Source: Kaustia mangrovi (GTDB lineage Bacteria > Pseudomonadota > Alphaproteobacteria > Rhizobiales > Im1). From it: a stretch of 64,000 nucleotides of DNA. Positions 55,902 through 64,000 of the stretch are shown here, one piece after another (the first letter of the stretch is position 1; each line of letters begins with the position of its first letter). The notes under the pieces are model-generated. The model saw nothing but the letters and a program-made list of their open reading frames with translations, was not told the DNA's origin and ran no database searches. The stretch is taken from the NCBI RefSeq assembly GCF_015482775.1, contig NZ_CP058214.1, forward strand, positions 1,178,001 to 1,242,000. The letters run 5' to 3'. The translations under genes were made by a program, and so were the position numbers.

Positions 55902-55964
55902 ACCGAACCACGGCACAAATGCAAGTCAACACTTGTCGACATGCCATTGTAACGCCGGTTCGGT
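55902..55964. promoter_or_regulatory. Nested inverted repeats in ppa-chrA divergent region
   Basis: ACCGAACC (55902-55909) and GGTTCGGT (55957-55964) are perfect complements bracketing a second dyad CAAGT-CAAC-ACTTG (55922-55935). The whole lies 52 bases upstream of ppa and 44 bases upstream of chrA. It could be a regulator site or an RNA leader structure; which gene it serves is unclear. Confidence 0.45.
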
Positions 55965-56008
55965 CTAAAGTGTGACACTCGCAGCCCGCCAACCCAACGA
56001 GCCCGGCC

Positions 56009-57274
56009 ATGAGCGAACAGGAAACGCCCAAGCCATCCGCCATGCCGGTCCTCGTCTGGTTCCGGATCGGCTTTCTGATCTTCGGCGGGCCCGCGGCCCA
56101 CATCGCGCTGATCCATGCGGAAGCGGTCGAGCGCCGCAAGCTCGCCACGGAGGCCGACTTCCTGCGCGGCCTGAGCTTCGCCATGCTGCTGCCGGGCCCG
56201 GAGGCGATGCAGCTCGCCACCTATCTCGGCTGGCGCGCCCACGGGCTTGCCGGCGGTCTCGTCGCAGGCCTCGGCTTCATGCTGCCCGGCGCCGCCATCA
56301 TGATCGCGGCCACGCTGCTCGTCGCGCTCGGCGGAGACACGGCCTGGATGAGCGCCATCTTCTCCGGCATCCGCCCGGTCATCGTGGCCCTCGTCGCGCT
56401 GGCGGCCTGGCGCCTGGGCGCACGGGCGCTCGCAACGCCCGCAGCCATGGCCATCGCGCTCGCGGTCTTTCTCGCCCTCGTGCTCACGCCCGTCCCCCTG
56501 CCGCTCGCCATCGTGGCCGCGGGCCTTGCGGGCCTCGCCATGCCCTCGCGGCTGATCGTGCCCGACAGCGGGGCGGATGGCGGCGAGGCGGTCATGCCCG
56601 GCACGGCCATCCGCAACCGGTCGCTCGCCGTGCTCGCCGCCGGCATTGTCCTGTGGGGCGCCCTCCTTGCGGGCTTCGGCGTCGTCGGCGGCGACATGCC
56701 CGTGCTGCCGGACATCGCACGGCTCATGACCACCGCGGCCCTCCTAACCTTCGGCGGCGCCTATGGCGCGGTCACCTATGTGGGCGAGCAGGCCGTCACG
56801 GCCTATGGGTGGCTGACGGCGGGGGACCTCGTCGACGGCCTCGCCCTTGCCGAAACGGTGCCCGGCCCGCTCATCATGTTCAACGCCTTCGTCGGCACGC
56901 TGGCGGGCTTCCGCGAGGCCGCGGCCATCGCCCCGGCGATCCTCGCGGGGACGGTCGCGGCCCTCTTCACCTTCCTGCCCTCCTTCGCGATGGTGCTCGC
57001 CGGCGCGCCCTATGTGGAGGCACTCCACGCCATCGGCGCGGTGAGGCGCGCGCTGGCCGCGATCACCGCGTCCATCGTGGCCGTGATCGCCAAGCTCGCC
57101 CTGTTCCTGGCCTCCGCCGTGCTGTGGCCCGGGGGCACGCCCGACTGGCGCGACATCGCCATCGCGCTCGCAGCCCTCGGGCTCCTCGCCACCGGCCGCG
57201 TCGCCGCCCACTGGCTGATCCTCGCCGGCGCCCTCCTCGGAGCGCTCGGCCTGTGGATCCAGTCGTCGCCATGA
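56009..57274 (+). CDS. chrA: Chromate transporter, ChrA family (two-domain)
   Basis: CHR-superfamily membrane protein of 421 residues with two homologous halves. FRIGFLIFGGPAAHIALIH opens the first and LLTFGGAYGAVTYVGEQAV the second. Each half has the FGG motif and later PGP (MLLPGPEAMQLATYLGW, AETVPGPLIMFNAFVG). ChrA exports chromate in known cases; many CHR proteins are uncharacterised. About ten to eleven helices. No chrB regulator is adjacent. It is convergent with the GltB-like gene. Confidence 0.9.
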   Translation: MSEQETPKPSAMPVLVWFRIGFLIFGGPAAHIALIHAEAVERRKLATEADFLRGLSFAMLLPGPEAMQLATYLGWRAHGLAGGLVAGLGFMLPGAAIMIAATLLVALGGDTAWMSAIFSGIRPVIVALVALAAWRLGARALATPAAMAIALAVFLALVLTPVPLPLAIVAAGLAGLAMPSRLIVPDSGADGGEAVMPGTAIRNRSLAVLAAGIVLWGALLAGFGVVGGDMPVLPDIARLMTTAALLTFGGAYGAVTYVGEQAVTAYGWLTAGDLVDGLALAETVPGPLIMFNAFVGTLAGFREAAAIAPAILAGTVAALFTFLPSFAMVLAGAPYVEALHAIGAVRRALAAITASIVAVIAKLALFLASAVLWPGGTPDWRDIAIALAALGLLATGRVAAHWLILAGALLGALGLWIQSSP

Positions 57275-57320
57275 CAGGCCCGGACGCGGGGAACGGGCGA
57301 GGCCTGGCGCCGCCCCGCGA

Positions 57321-58940
57321 TCAGCTCCTCTTGGGCGCGAAGCTGTCGGGGTCCGCAATCCGCCAGTAGTGCGCGAATGCGGTGGAGTCCGGGTCGTCGA
57401 GCAGCACATTCGGCTCGAGGAACGGATAGATCTCGTCGATCGAACGCACCTCCACCGGGCTCAGCCGATGGGCCAGATGATGCGGCTGGAAATCGGTCGG
57501 ATGGCTCAGGCCGGCGGCCGCGACGAGCTCGCTCAGCGCGTGAACCGTATGGCGGTGGTAGTTGTGGACGCGCTCCGCCTTGTCCGGAACGACGAGGCCG
57601 CGCTGGCGGTCGGGGTCCTGCGTGGCGACGCCTGTCGGGCACTTGCCGGTATGGCAGCGCATAGACATCACGCAACCTACCGAGAACATGAAGGCGCGCG
57701 CGGCGTTGCACCAGTCCGCACCGATGGCCATGTTCGCCGCGACGGAGAAGCCGCTCACCACCTTGCCGCTGGCGGCGAGCCGGATATCGTCGCGCAGCCC
57801 CGTGCCGACCAGGGCGTTTCGCATGATGATGAGCCCCTCGCGCAGGGGCATGCCGAGATGGTTGGAGAATTCCTCCGGCGCCGCGCCCGTGCCGCCTTCG
57901 CCGCCGTCCACCACGATGAAGTCGGGCTTGATGCCCGTCTTGCGCATCGCCTTGCAGATCGCCAGAACCTCGTGGGGGTGGCCGACGCACATCTTGAAGC
58001 CGGCCGGCTTGCCGCCGGACAGCTCGCGCAGCTTCGCGACGAACTCCAGAAGCTCGACCGGCGAGGAGAAGGCGCTATGGCCGGAGGGCGACACGCAGTC
58101 CTCGCCAACCTCGACGCCGCGTGCCTCGGCGATCTCCGGCGTCACCTTCGCCCCCGGCAGCACGCCGCCATGGCCGGGCTTGGCGCCCTGGCTGAGCTTG
58201 ATCTCGACCATCTTGACCTGTTCCTCGCACGCCTGTTCGGCGAAGCGGTCGGGGTCGAAATGTCCGGTCTTGTCGCGGCAGCCGAAATAGCCCGATCCGA
58301 TCTCCCAGACGATATCGCCGCCATGGATCCGGTGATACCGGCTGAAACCGCCCTCGCCCGTATCGTGGTAGAAGCCGCCGCGCTTGGCACCCCAGTTGAG
58401 CGCCTCCACGGCATGGGCGCCGAGCGCGCCGAAGCTCATGGCGGAGATGTTGAGGACGGACGCCGAATAGGGTTTGGAGCATTGCGGCCCGCCGACCGTG
58501 ACGCGGAACGGCTCCTTGGCGACCGGCGCCGGCGAGACGGAATGGGTGATCCATTCATACTCGCTGGCATAGGTGTCGAGCTCGGTGCCGAAAGGATGGA
58601 CGTCGACGGTATCCTTCGCACGCCGGTAGATCAGCGAGCGCTCGTCGCGGTCATAGGGCCGGCCTTCCAGGTCGTCCTCGACGATATACTGGCGAAGGAA
58701 CGGCCGCAGCCGCTCCGAGATCCAGCGGAAATGCGCAATGACGGGATAGTTGCGCATCAGCGTGTGCTTCGTCTGAACGACGTTCCACACGCCGAGCAGC
58801 GCAAGCGGCACCAGCACGATGAGCGGGATGTAGAAACCGCGCCACACGCCGGCGAGCGCCAGGCACAGAAGCGCCAGCACCACGATGCCGGCGAAAGTTC
58901 CGTAGCGAACCGTGAAATCCCACAAGCGCGTAGCCGTCAT
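57321..58940 (-). CDS. FMN-binding glutamate synthase-like protein with N-terminal membrane anchor
   Basis: A 539-residue protein. Two N-terminal helices (about 12-50) are followed by the central FMN TIM barrel of glutamate synthase: VLNISAMSFGALGAHAVEAL, GEGGFS, KLSQGAKPGHGGVLPG and VDGGEGGTGAAPEEF (each within the limit). The Fe-S cluster motif C-x5-C-x4-C is CVMSMRCHTGKC. It lacks the amidotransferase and GXGXG domains of GltB, so it does not make glutamate alone. Such stand-alone relatives are widespread and of unknown reaction. Confidence 0.9.
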   Translation of the reverse strand: MTATRLWDFTVRYGTFAGIVVLALLCLALAGVWRGFYIPLIVLVPLALLGVWNVVQTKHTLMRNYPVIAHFRWISERLRPFLRQYIVEDDLEGRPYDRDERSLIYRRAKDTVDVHPFGTELDTYASEYEWITHSVSPAPVAKEPFRVTVGGPQCSKPYSASVLNISAMSFGALGAHAVEALNWGAKRGGFYHDTGEGGFSRYHRIHGGDIVWEIGSGYFGCRDKTGHFDPDRFAEQACEEQVKMVEIKLSQGAKPGHGGVLPGAKVTPEIAEARGVEVGEDCVSPSGHSAFSSPVELLEFVAKLRELSGGKPAGFKMCVGHPHEVLAICKAMRKTGIKPDFIVVDGGEGGTGAAPEEFSNHLGMPLREGLIIMRNALVGTGLRDDIRLAASGKVVSGFSVAANMAIGADWCNAARAFMFSVGCVMSMRCHTGKCPTGVATQDPDRQRGLVVPDKAERVHNYHRHTVHALSELVAAAGLSHPTDFQPHHLAHRLSPVEVRSIDEIYPFLEPNVLLDDPDSTAFAHYWRIADPDSFAPKRS

Positions 58941-59035
58941 GGCCTGCCCCCTCTGTCTCAGATCCCGTCACCCCCTCTGCTCTAGCACAGGATGGTTAAG
59001 GAGATGAGTCCCCGCGGGACAGGAAGCCGATGCGG

Positions 59036-60265
59036 TCAGGCGGCAGAGCCGGCCTCGCGGGCGTCTTCGTTCCCGCCGGCAGCGCTGCGCTTCAGGATAC
59101 CGTCATAGATCTCCTCGTCGCGCACCACGCCGACCACGGCGCCCTGCTCGCTGAGGAGCACGGGGAGGCCGGTGGCGCGGCGCGCCTCGATGATCTCGCG
59201 CATGCTGGCTGCGACGGGAGCATTGACGAGGGCATGGCGCGCGGCCTGCTTGTCGGCAAGCGTCTCCTCCAGCGACCTGAGCGCAACGGGCTCACCCGCC
59301 AGCTCCGGTGCGCGTGGCACCCCGGCGGCAGAAATTTCCACCGTCAGCCCGCGGTCGGGATCGAGCACGACGCGCCCGTCCGTGCGCACGAACCCGTCGA
59401 GCCCGGTCATGAGCGCCGCGCCGTCGAGCACGTTCAGCGGGTTCATATGGGCGACGAACTCCGCCACATACTCGTTCGCCGGATTGAGCACGATCTCCTG
59501 CGGCGCGCCGTACTGGACGATGCGCCCCTCCTCCAGAATGGCGATCCGGTTGCCGATCTTGAGCGCCTCGTCGAGATCGTGGCTGACGAAGACGATGGTC
59601 TTCCTGAGCGTCTGCTGCAGCTCCAGAAGCTCGTCCTGGAGATGGGTGCGGATGAGCGGATCGAGGGCGGAGAACGGCTCGTCCATCAGGAGGATCGGCG
59701 CGTCGGTGGCAAAGGCGCGGGCCAGCCCGACGCGCTGCTGCATGCCGCCGGAGAGCTCGTGGGCGTATTTGCCCGACCACTGGTCGAGATGCACGAGGGC
59801 GAGCTGCTTGTGGACCCGCTCGCCGCGCTCCAGCTCCGGCACGCCGGCGAGCTCCAGCCCGAAACCGACATTCTCCGCGACCGTGCGCCAGGGAAACAGC
59901 GCGAACTGCTGGAACACCATGGCCACGCGCTGCATCCTGAGGCGCCGCAGGGTGGCGGCGTTGCATTGCGTGACGTCGACCATGTCGTCGCCGTCGCGCA
60001 CCAGAACCTCGCCGCGCACCGGCCGGTTCAGGCCGTTGACGGCACGGATGAGCGTCGACTTTCCCGAGCCCGACAGCCCCATCAGCACGCAGATCTCGCC
60101 CTCCTCCACATCGAGGGTCGCATCCGACATGCCGATGACATGGCCGGTCTTCTCCAGGATCTCCGCGCGGCTCGCGCCCTCGTCGAGCAGCGCCACGGCA
60201 TCCTTCGGCTCATCGCCGAAGACGATGTCCACATGACGGAAGGAAACGGCGGTTCGTGAGGTCAT
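59036..60265 (-). CDS. choV: Choline ABC transporter ATP-binding protein ChoV
   Basis: ATPase of 409 residues of the quaternary amine uptake family. Walker A GLSGSGKST (63-71), QQFALFPWRTV Q-loop, LSGGMQQRVGLARA signature, LLMDEPFSALD Walker B, and a C-terminal CBS-like region (about 280-395) with VLDGAAL and LLSEQGAVVGVV. An N-terminal extension ahead of the Walker domain is typical of ChoV/ProV. ATG 60263-60265 overlaps the choW stop by four bases. A longer open frame upstream reads choW in the wrong frame. Confidence 0.94.
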   Translation of the reverse strand: MTSRTAVSFRHVDIVFGDEPKDAVALLDEGASRAEILEKTGHVIGMSDATLDVEEGEICVLMGLSGSGKSTLIRAVNGLNRPVRGEVLVRDGDDMVDVTQCNAATLRRLRMQRVAMVFQQFALFPWRTVAENVGFGLELAGVPELERGERVHKQLALVHLDQWSGKYAHELSGGMQQRVGLARAFATDAPILLMDEPFSALDPLIRTHLQDELLELQQTLRKTIVFVSHDLDEALKIGNRIAILEEGRIVQYGAPQEIVLNPANEYVAEFVAHMNPLNVLDGAALMTGLDGFVRTDGRVVLDPDRGLTVEISAAGVPRAPELAGEPVALRSLEETLADKQAARHALVNAPVAASMREIIEARRATGLPVLLSEQGAVVGVVRDEEIYDGILKRSAAGGNEDAREAGSAA

Positions 60266-61113
60266 TTGCCCGCTCCCGACGTCTCGGTCCCCGACCGGCA
60301 GATGCGGTCGAGGATGATGGCCACGACGACGATGGCGAGCCCCGATTCGAGCCCCATGGGCACGTTCACCGTGTTGAGCGCGCGCACCACCGGCTTGCCG
60401 AGCCCGTCGGCGCCGACAAGGGCGGCGATGACCACCATGGACAGCGACAGCATGATGCACTGGGTGAGCCCCGCCATGATGGTCGGCATGGCGTGCGGCA
60501 GCTCGACCTTCCACAGGAGCTGGCGCCTGGTCGCGCCGAAGGCCTCGCCCGCCTCGACAAGCTGGGTGGGCACAGAGGTCACGCCCAGATGGGTCAGCCG
60601 GATCGGCGCGGGGATCGCGAAGATCACCGTCGCGACGAGGCCCGGCGCGAGGCCGAGCCCGAACAGGACGAGCGCGGGGATCAGATAGACGAAGGTCGGC
60701 AGGGTCTGCATCAGGTCGAGAACGGGGCGGATCGCTTGGAAGAGCCACGGCCTGTGCGCCGCGGCGATGCCGACCGGCACGCCGATGGCCATCGACACAG
60801 CGGTCGCCCCGATGACGAGCGCGATGGTCTCCACGGTCTCCGACCAGTAGCCCTGATTGATGACGAACAGCAGGCCGATCGCGACGCCGGCGGCGAGTTG
60901 CCAGCGGCGGTGGAGCAGATAGGCGAGCCCCGCGGCCAGGACCACGACCACGACGGGCGGCAGCCACAGCACCGCATCGATCACCGTCTCCAGCGACGAC
61001 TGGATCCCGAGCGCGATGCCGTCGAACAGCCAGTAGAAATAGTCCGTCAGGAAATCGAAGAACTGCTTGCCCCAGTAGCCAATGGGGATCTTGTATCCGG
61101 TGAGCCAATCCAT
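60262..61113 (-). CDS. choW: Choline ABC transporter permease ChoW
   Basis: Permease of 283 residues with about six helices. GIAAAHRPWLFQAIRPVLDLMQTLPTFVYLIPALVLFG contains the QTLP-x-FVYLIP motif common to ProW/OpuAB, and the EAA loop EAGEAFGATRRQLLWKVELP follows. IVVVAIILDRICR ends the core. Its start follows choX by 109 bases that include a strong hairpin. It overlaps choV downstream. Confidence 0.94.
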   Translation of the reverse strand: MDWLTGYKIPIGYWGKQFFDFLTDYFYWLFDGIALGIQSSLETVIDAVLWLPPVVVVVLAAGLAYLLHRRWQLAAGVAIGLLFVINQGYWSETVETIALVIGATAVSMAIGVPVGIAAAHRPWLFQAIRPVLDLMQTLPTFVYLIPALVLFGLGLAPGLVATVIFAIPAPIRLTHLGVTSVPTQLVEAGEAFGATRRQLLWKVELPHAMPTIMAGLTQCIMLSLSMVVIAALVGADGLGKPVVRALNTVNVPMGLESGLAIVVVAIILDRICRSGTETSGAGK

Positions 61114-61178
61114 GGCCGGACCCCGCTCGTCTCGTGGAACTCACTCCCGGCGGCCACCATTATACACGGCGGCACCGC

Positions 61179-61213
61179 CCCTCCCCGCGCCCCCTGCCGG
61201 GATGCGGGGAGGG
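61179..61213 (-). terminator. Intercistronic hairpin between choX and choW
   Basis: CCCTCCCCGC (61179-61188) pairs perfectly with GCGGGGAGGG (61204-61213) around a 15-base loop, just past the choX stop. There is no T-run, so it more probably protects or partly terminates the choX message, raising receptor level over permease, as known for other binding-protein operons. Confidence 0.6.
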
Positions 61214-61222
61214 CGTGTCGCG

Positions 61223-62182
61223 TCACGACCCCAGCGCGTCCTTCACCGCGGCACGGCCGTCGCCGCCATCGGCCGCGGTGACGTCCTTCAGCCACGCGTC
61301 GAGCACATCCGGATGCGCCTTGAGCCAGGCTTCGGCCGCCGCGCGCGGCTTCTTGCCCTCATCCAGGATCGCGCCCATGATCTCGTTCTCCATGGCCAGC
61401 GTGAACGTCATGTTCTCCAGGAGCTTGCCGACATTCGGGCACTCCTTGGTGTAGCCCGCGCGCACATTGGTGTAGACGGTCGCGCCGCCATAGTCGGGCC
61501 CGAAGACGTCATCGCCGCCATTCAGGTATTTGAGGTCGAAATTGGCGTTCATCGGATGGGGCTCCCAGCCGAGAAACACGATGTCCTCCTGGCGCTTCGT
61601 CGCGCGGGCGACCTGGGACAGCATGCCCTGCTCGGAGGATTCCACGAGCTCGAAGCCGCCGAGCCCGAAGGTGTCGTTCTCGATCATGTCGAGGATCAGC
61701 CGGTTGCCGTCATTGCCCGGCTCGATACCGTAGATCTTGCCGCCGAGATCATCCCTGAACTGCGCGATATCGGCGAAGCTCTGAAGGCCCTCCTCATAGG
61801 TGTAGGCCGGCACGGCGAGCGTGTATTTCGCGCCCTTCAGGTTGACGCCGACGACCTCCACCGATCCGTCGTCCAGATAGGGCCGGATATCGCCTTCCAT
61901 GGTCGGCATCCAGTTGCCGAGAAAGACGTCGATATCCTTGTTCTTGAGGCTGGTATAGGTGACCGGCACCGACAGGATCTCCACCTTCGGCTCGTAGCCG
62001 AGGGCGTCGAGCACCGCCGACGCGGCCGCCGTGGTCGCGGTGATGTCGGTCCAGCCGACATCGGAGAACCGCACGGTCTTGCACTGGGCCGGCGCTTCGG
62101 CCGCGCCGAGCGCCGCTGCGCCGGCGGTGAGCCCAAGCCCCATGGCGAGCGCGCCCAGGGCCGTTGCGATACGAGTTGGCAT
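61223..62182 (-). CDS. choX: Choline-binding periplasmic protein ChoX
   Basis: Receptor of 319 residues with a signal peptide (about 1-28). VRFSDVGWTDITATTAA, ILSVPVTYTSLKNKDIDVFLGNW (in part) and GWEPHPMN are characteristic of ChoX, where Trp and Tyr residues of the aromatic cage hold the quaternary ammonium group. It is the first gene of choXWV and divergent from betI, with a BetI-like operator in the gap. Confidence 0.94.
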   Translation of the reverse strand: MPTRIATALGALAMGLGLTAGAAALGAAEAPAQCKTVRFSDVGWTDITATTAAASAVLDALGYEPKVEILSVPVTYTSLKNKDIDVFLGNWMPTMEGDIRPYLDDGSVEVVGVNLKGAKYTLAVPAYTYEEGLQSFADIAQFRDDLGGKIYGIEPGNDGNRLILDMIENDTFGLGGFELVESSEQGMLSQVARATKRQEDIVFLGWEPHPMNANFDLKYLNGGDDVFGPDYGGATVYTNVRAGYTKECPNVGKLLENMTFTLAMENEIMGAILDEGKKPRAAAEAWLKAHPDVLDAWLKDVTAADGGDGRAAVKDALGS

Positions 62183-62389
62183 GAGTCGAAGACCTCCCTT
62201 GCTCCAGCATGTCCGGATCGACCGGCCGGACGGTCCGCATCCCGGCGGTGTCCGCCCTCACCCTGTTCGCGCGATCCCCTCCGGCGCCCGGGTTCGCCAT
62301 GAGGGCCGGCCTGGCACCTCGCGAGGCGCATCCGGGCGTCCGGCGGCTCCGCAACCGATCGATACGCGACGATGATACGCATCTTTTTT

Positions 62390-62409
62390 AATTGAACAAC
62401 CAATCAATT
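62390..62409. promoter_or_regulatory. BetI-type operator between choX and betI
   Basis: AATTGA-ACAACCAA-TCAATT: perfect 6-base arms, 8-base centre, in a strongly A+T-rich patch (preceded by CTTTTTT). It lies 42 bases before betI and about 208 bases before choX. The TTGA...TCAA pattern matches known BetI operators. Choline-relieved repression of both transcription units is predicted. Confidence 0.75.
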
Positions 62410-62451
62410 TCAATGTAGGACTTGGGGCAGGCTTGAGGAGGGTCAGAATCC

Positions 62452-63045
62452 ATGCCGAAAGTGGGAATGGCGCCGATCCGCCGTCGCCAGCTCATCGATG
62501 CCGCAATCTCCGCGATCCACGAATACGGCCTGGCCGATGCGACGGTCGCGCGCATCGCCCGCAAGGCCGGCGTGTCGGCTGGCATCGTCCACCACTATTT
62601 CGACGGCAAGAACGACCTCCTGTTCGCCGCCATGCGCTCGCTGCTGGAGGATCTGCGCCGCCAGGCGGTCGCACGGCTTGCCCGGGCGCACACGCCGCGC
62701 GAGCGGGCCTATGCCATCATCGATGCGAGCTTCTCCTGCGACCAGTTCTCCGAGGAGGTGATGACCGCCTGGCTTGCGCTCTACGGCTCCGCGCGCCATT
62801 CCGACCGCCTCACGCGGATCCTGCGGATCTATGCGCGCCGGCTGCATTCGAACCTGACATCGGCCCTCCTGCCGCTTCTCGGGCGGCGCGAGGCGGAGCG
62901 CGTCGCGGAAGGCACCGCCGCCATGATCGACGGGCTGTGGCTGCAATATGCGCTGAAGGGCGGGGTCGATCCGGCCCATCCCCGCCAGATGGCCCGCGAC
63001 TATGTCGATGCCCAGCTCGCCGTGAAGGCCCGCGTGGAGGCGTGA
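62452..63045 (+). CDS. betI: Transcriptional repressor BetI
   Basis: A TetR-family choline-sensing repressor of 197 residues. The HTH is ATVARIARKAGVSAGIVHHYF, typical of BetI (H-H-Y-F), and the C-terminal MIDGLWLQYALKGG with DPAHPRQMARDYVDAQL is its pocket signature. The start MPKVGMAPIRRRQLIDA is canonical. In the usual order betC/betB lie between betI and betA; here betA follows directly after 94 bases. Confidence 0.95.
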   Translation: MPKVGMAPIRRRQLIDAAISAIHEYGLADATVARIARKAGVSAGIVHHYFDGKNDLLFAAMRSLLEDLRRQAVARLARAHTPRERAYAIIDASFSCDQFSEEVMTAWLALYGSARHSDRLTRILRIYARRLHSNLTSALLPLLGRREAERVAEGTAAMIDGLWLQYALKGGVDPAHPRQMARDYVDAQLAVKARVEA

Positions 63046-63139
63046 GGCGGTGTGGGGACCGGTCTCTCGCCCGTGCGCCCTCGTCCCCGCCGTCGCCTCG
63101 GCGGAACGGTGAAAACGTGCCGGATAGACAAGGCTTGAG

Positions 63140-64000
63140 ATGAGCGAACAGACTTACGATTTCATCGTCATCGGCGCCGGCTCGGCCGGCTGCGTGCTCG
63201 CCGACCGCTTGTCGCAGGACGGTCGGCATTCCGTGCTGGTTCTCGAATATGGCGGCACCGACTGGGGGCCGCTGATCCAGATGCCGGCCGCGCTCTCCTA
63301 TCCGATGAACATGAAGACCTACGACTGGGGCTACTGGTCGGAGCCGGAACCCCATCTCGGCGGGCGCCGGCTCGCCTGTCCGCGCGGCAAGGTGATCGGC
63401 GGGTCGTCCTCGATCAACGGCATGGTCTATGTGCGCGGCCACGCGCTCGACTATGACGGCTGGGAGGAAATGGGCGCGGCAGGCTGGGGCTTCCGCCACG
63501 TGCTGCCCTATTTCAAGCGCATGGAGACCTCCCATGGCGGCGAGCCGGGCTGGCGCGGCATGGACGGGCCCATGCACGTCACCCGCGGCCGGCGCGACAA
63601 TCCGCTGTTCCACGCCTTCGTGGAGGCCGGCAGGCAGGCGGGCTACGAGGTGACGGAGGACTATAACGGCGCCAAGCAGGAAGGCTTCGGCGCCATGGAG
63701 ATGACGGTGTGGAAGGGCCGGCGCTGGTCGGCGGCCAATGCCTATCTCCGCCCCGCGCTGAGGCGCTCCAATGTGCGCCTCCGGTCGCGCGCGATGGTGC
63801 GCCGCATCCTGTTCGAGGGCCGGCGCGCCATCGGCGTCGAATATGTGCACGGGGGCAAGACGCACAAGGTTCTGGCTGGCCGAGAGGTCATCCTGTCGGC
63901 CTCCGCGATCAATTCGCCGAAGCTCCTCATGCTGTCGGGCGTGGGCGACGGGGAGCATCTGAAGCGGCACGGCATCGCGCCCGTCCACCATCTTCCGGGC
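63140..64000 (+). CDS. betA: Choline dehydrogenase BetA (3' end beyond window)
   Basis: FAD GMC-oxidoreductase that oxidises choline to betaine aldehyde and onward to glycine betaine at the membrane. About 287 codons are visible: GAGSAG (12-17), a [14 protein letters not shown] stretch (FAD-binding GMC signature), and [20 protein letters not shown] 63140 is 94 bases after betI. The product would supply the osmoprotectant and carbon/nitrogen source from ChoXWV-imported choline. No betaine-aldehyde dehydrogenase is seen within the window. Confidence 0.95.
   Translation, partial: MSEQTYDFIVIGAGSAGCVLADRLSQDGRHSVLVLEYGGTDWGPLIQMPAALSYPMNMKTYDWGYWSEPEPHLGGRRLACPRGKVIGGSSSINGMVYVRGHALDYDGWEEMGAAGWGFRHVLPYFKRMETSHGGEPGWRGMDGPMHVTRGRRDNPLFHAFVEAGRQAGYEVTEDYNGAKQEGFGAMEMTVWKGRRWSAANAYLRPALRRSNVRLRSRAMVRRILFEGRRAIGVEYVHGGKTHKVLAGREVILSASAINSPKLLMLSGVGDGEHLKRHGIAPVHHLPG

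Noticed and set aside
60266-61144. N-terminal extension of choV to 61144
   Set aside because: This part reads choW in another frame; the coupled ATG at 60263-60265 and family length fix the start.

Overview
The window is G+C-rich, densely coded chromosomal DNA from an alphaproteobacterium, most likely of the order Hyphomicrobiales (Rhizobiales). The best markers are hemC-hemD followed by a mitofilin-like (Mic60) gene and hemY, a ChoXWV-type choline transporter divergent from betI, many TRAP/ABC uptake systems, fused indolepyruvate ferredoxin oxidoreductase, and intergenic palindromes of the kind scattered through rhizobial genomes. The species cannot be named from the sequence alone. I see no transposase, integrase, phage module, rRNA or CRISPR array. 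Two tRNA genes, Thr(CGU) and Ala(CGC), are present.

Layout, left half. 1-4390: end of a branched-chain amino-acid-type ABC transporter (livH, livG) with an embedded acyl-CoA synthetase, then a Crp/Fnr regulator. 4617-6690: a sulfotransferase-like gene and an AsnC-LysE regulator/exporter pair with a perfect operator-like dyad. 6934-10419: fused indolepyruvate ferredoxin oxidoreductase. 10699-11489: a proC-like gene broken by a one-base frameshift. 11519-16350: an acyl-CoA dehydrogenase and a complete TRAP transporter. 16639-18241: a PuuD-like amidotransferase and CcdA. 18362-21080: a metallophosphatase-fold protein lacking canonical metal ligands and a cobalt-type nitrile hydratase operon. 21191-24989: a haloacid dehalogenase, then a probable Zur-controlled znuA-DUF1007-NicO metal module. 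25021-28398: divergent oxyR/katG. 28555-31119: a LysE exporter, 3-hydroxybutyrate dehydrogenase and a patatin-like hydrolase. 31148-38466: gpsA and tsaD on the minus strand; hemC, hemD, mic60-like and hemY on the plus strand.

Layout, right half. 38688-43016: tRNA-Thr, a partial copy of its 3' end, an A+T-richer gap, then a tightly overlapped four-gene operon (GDPD-like phosphodiesterase, HAD phosphatase, tandem-duplicated nucleotidyltransferase, third divergent nucleotidyltransferase). I regard this as the best candidate for an undescribed pathway. 43144-53880: cation/proton antiporter, di-haem cytochrome c, MFS transporter, TerB-like protein, two SDRs, a class I amidotransferase, a GNAT, a methyltransferase divergent from a TetR regulator with matching operator boxes, and a small membrane protein. 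54095-57274: tRNA-Ala, REP-like palindromes, yggT, DUF167, ppa and a chromate transporter. 57321-58940: a GltB-like FMN protein. 59036-64000: choXWV, betI and the start of betA, a choline uptake and oxidation regulon with a clear BetI-type operator.

Taken together the region describes a metabolically versatile heterotroph. It imports amino acids, organic acids and choline, handles nitriles, haloacids and peroxide, and is likely aerobic. The broken proC-like gene is the only clear pseudogene. Start codons were chosen by family length, Shine-Dalgarno sequence and overlap with the upstream stop, so several are shorter than the longest open frame.
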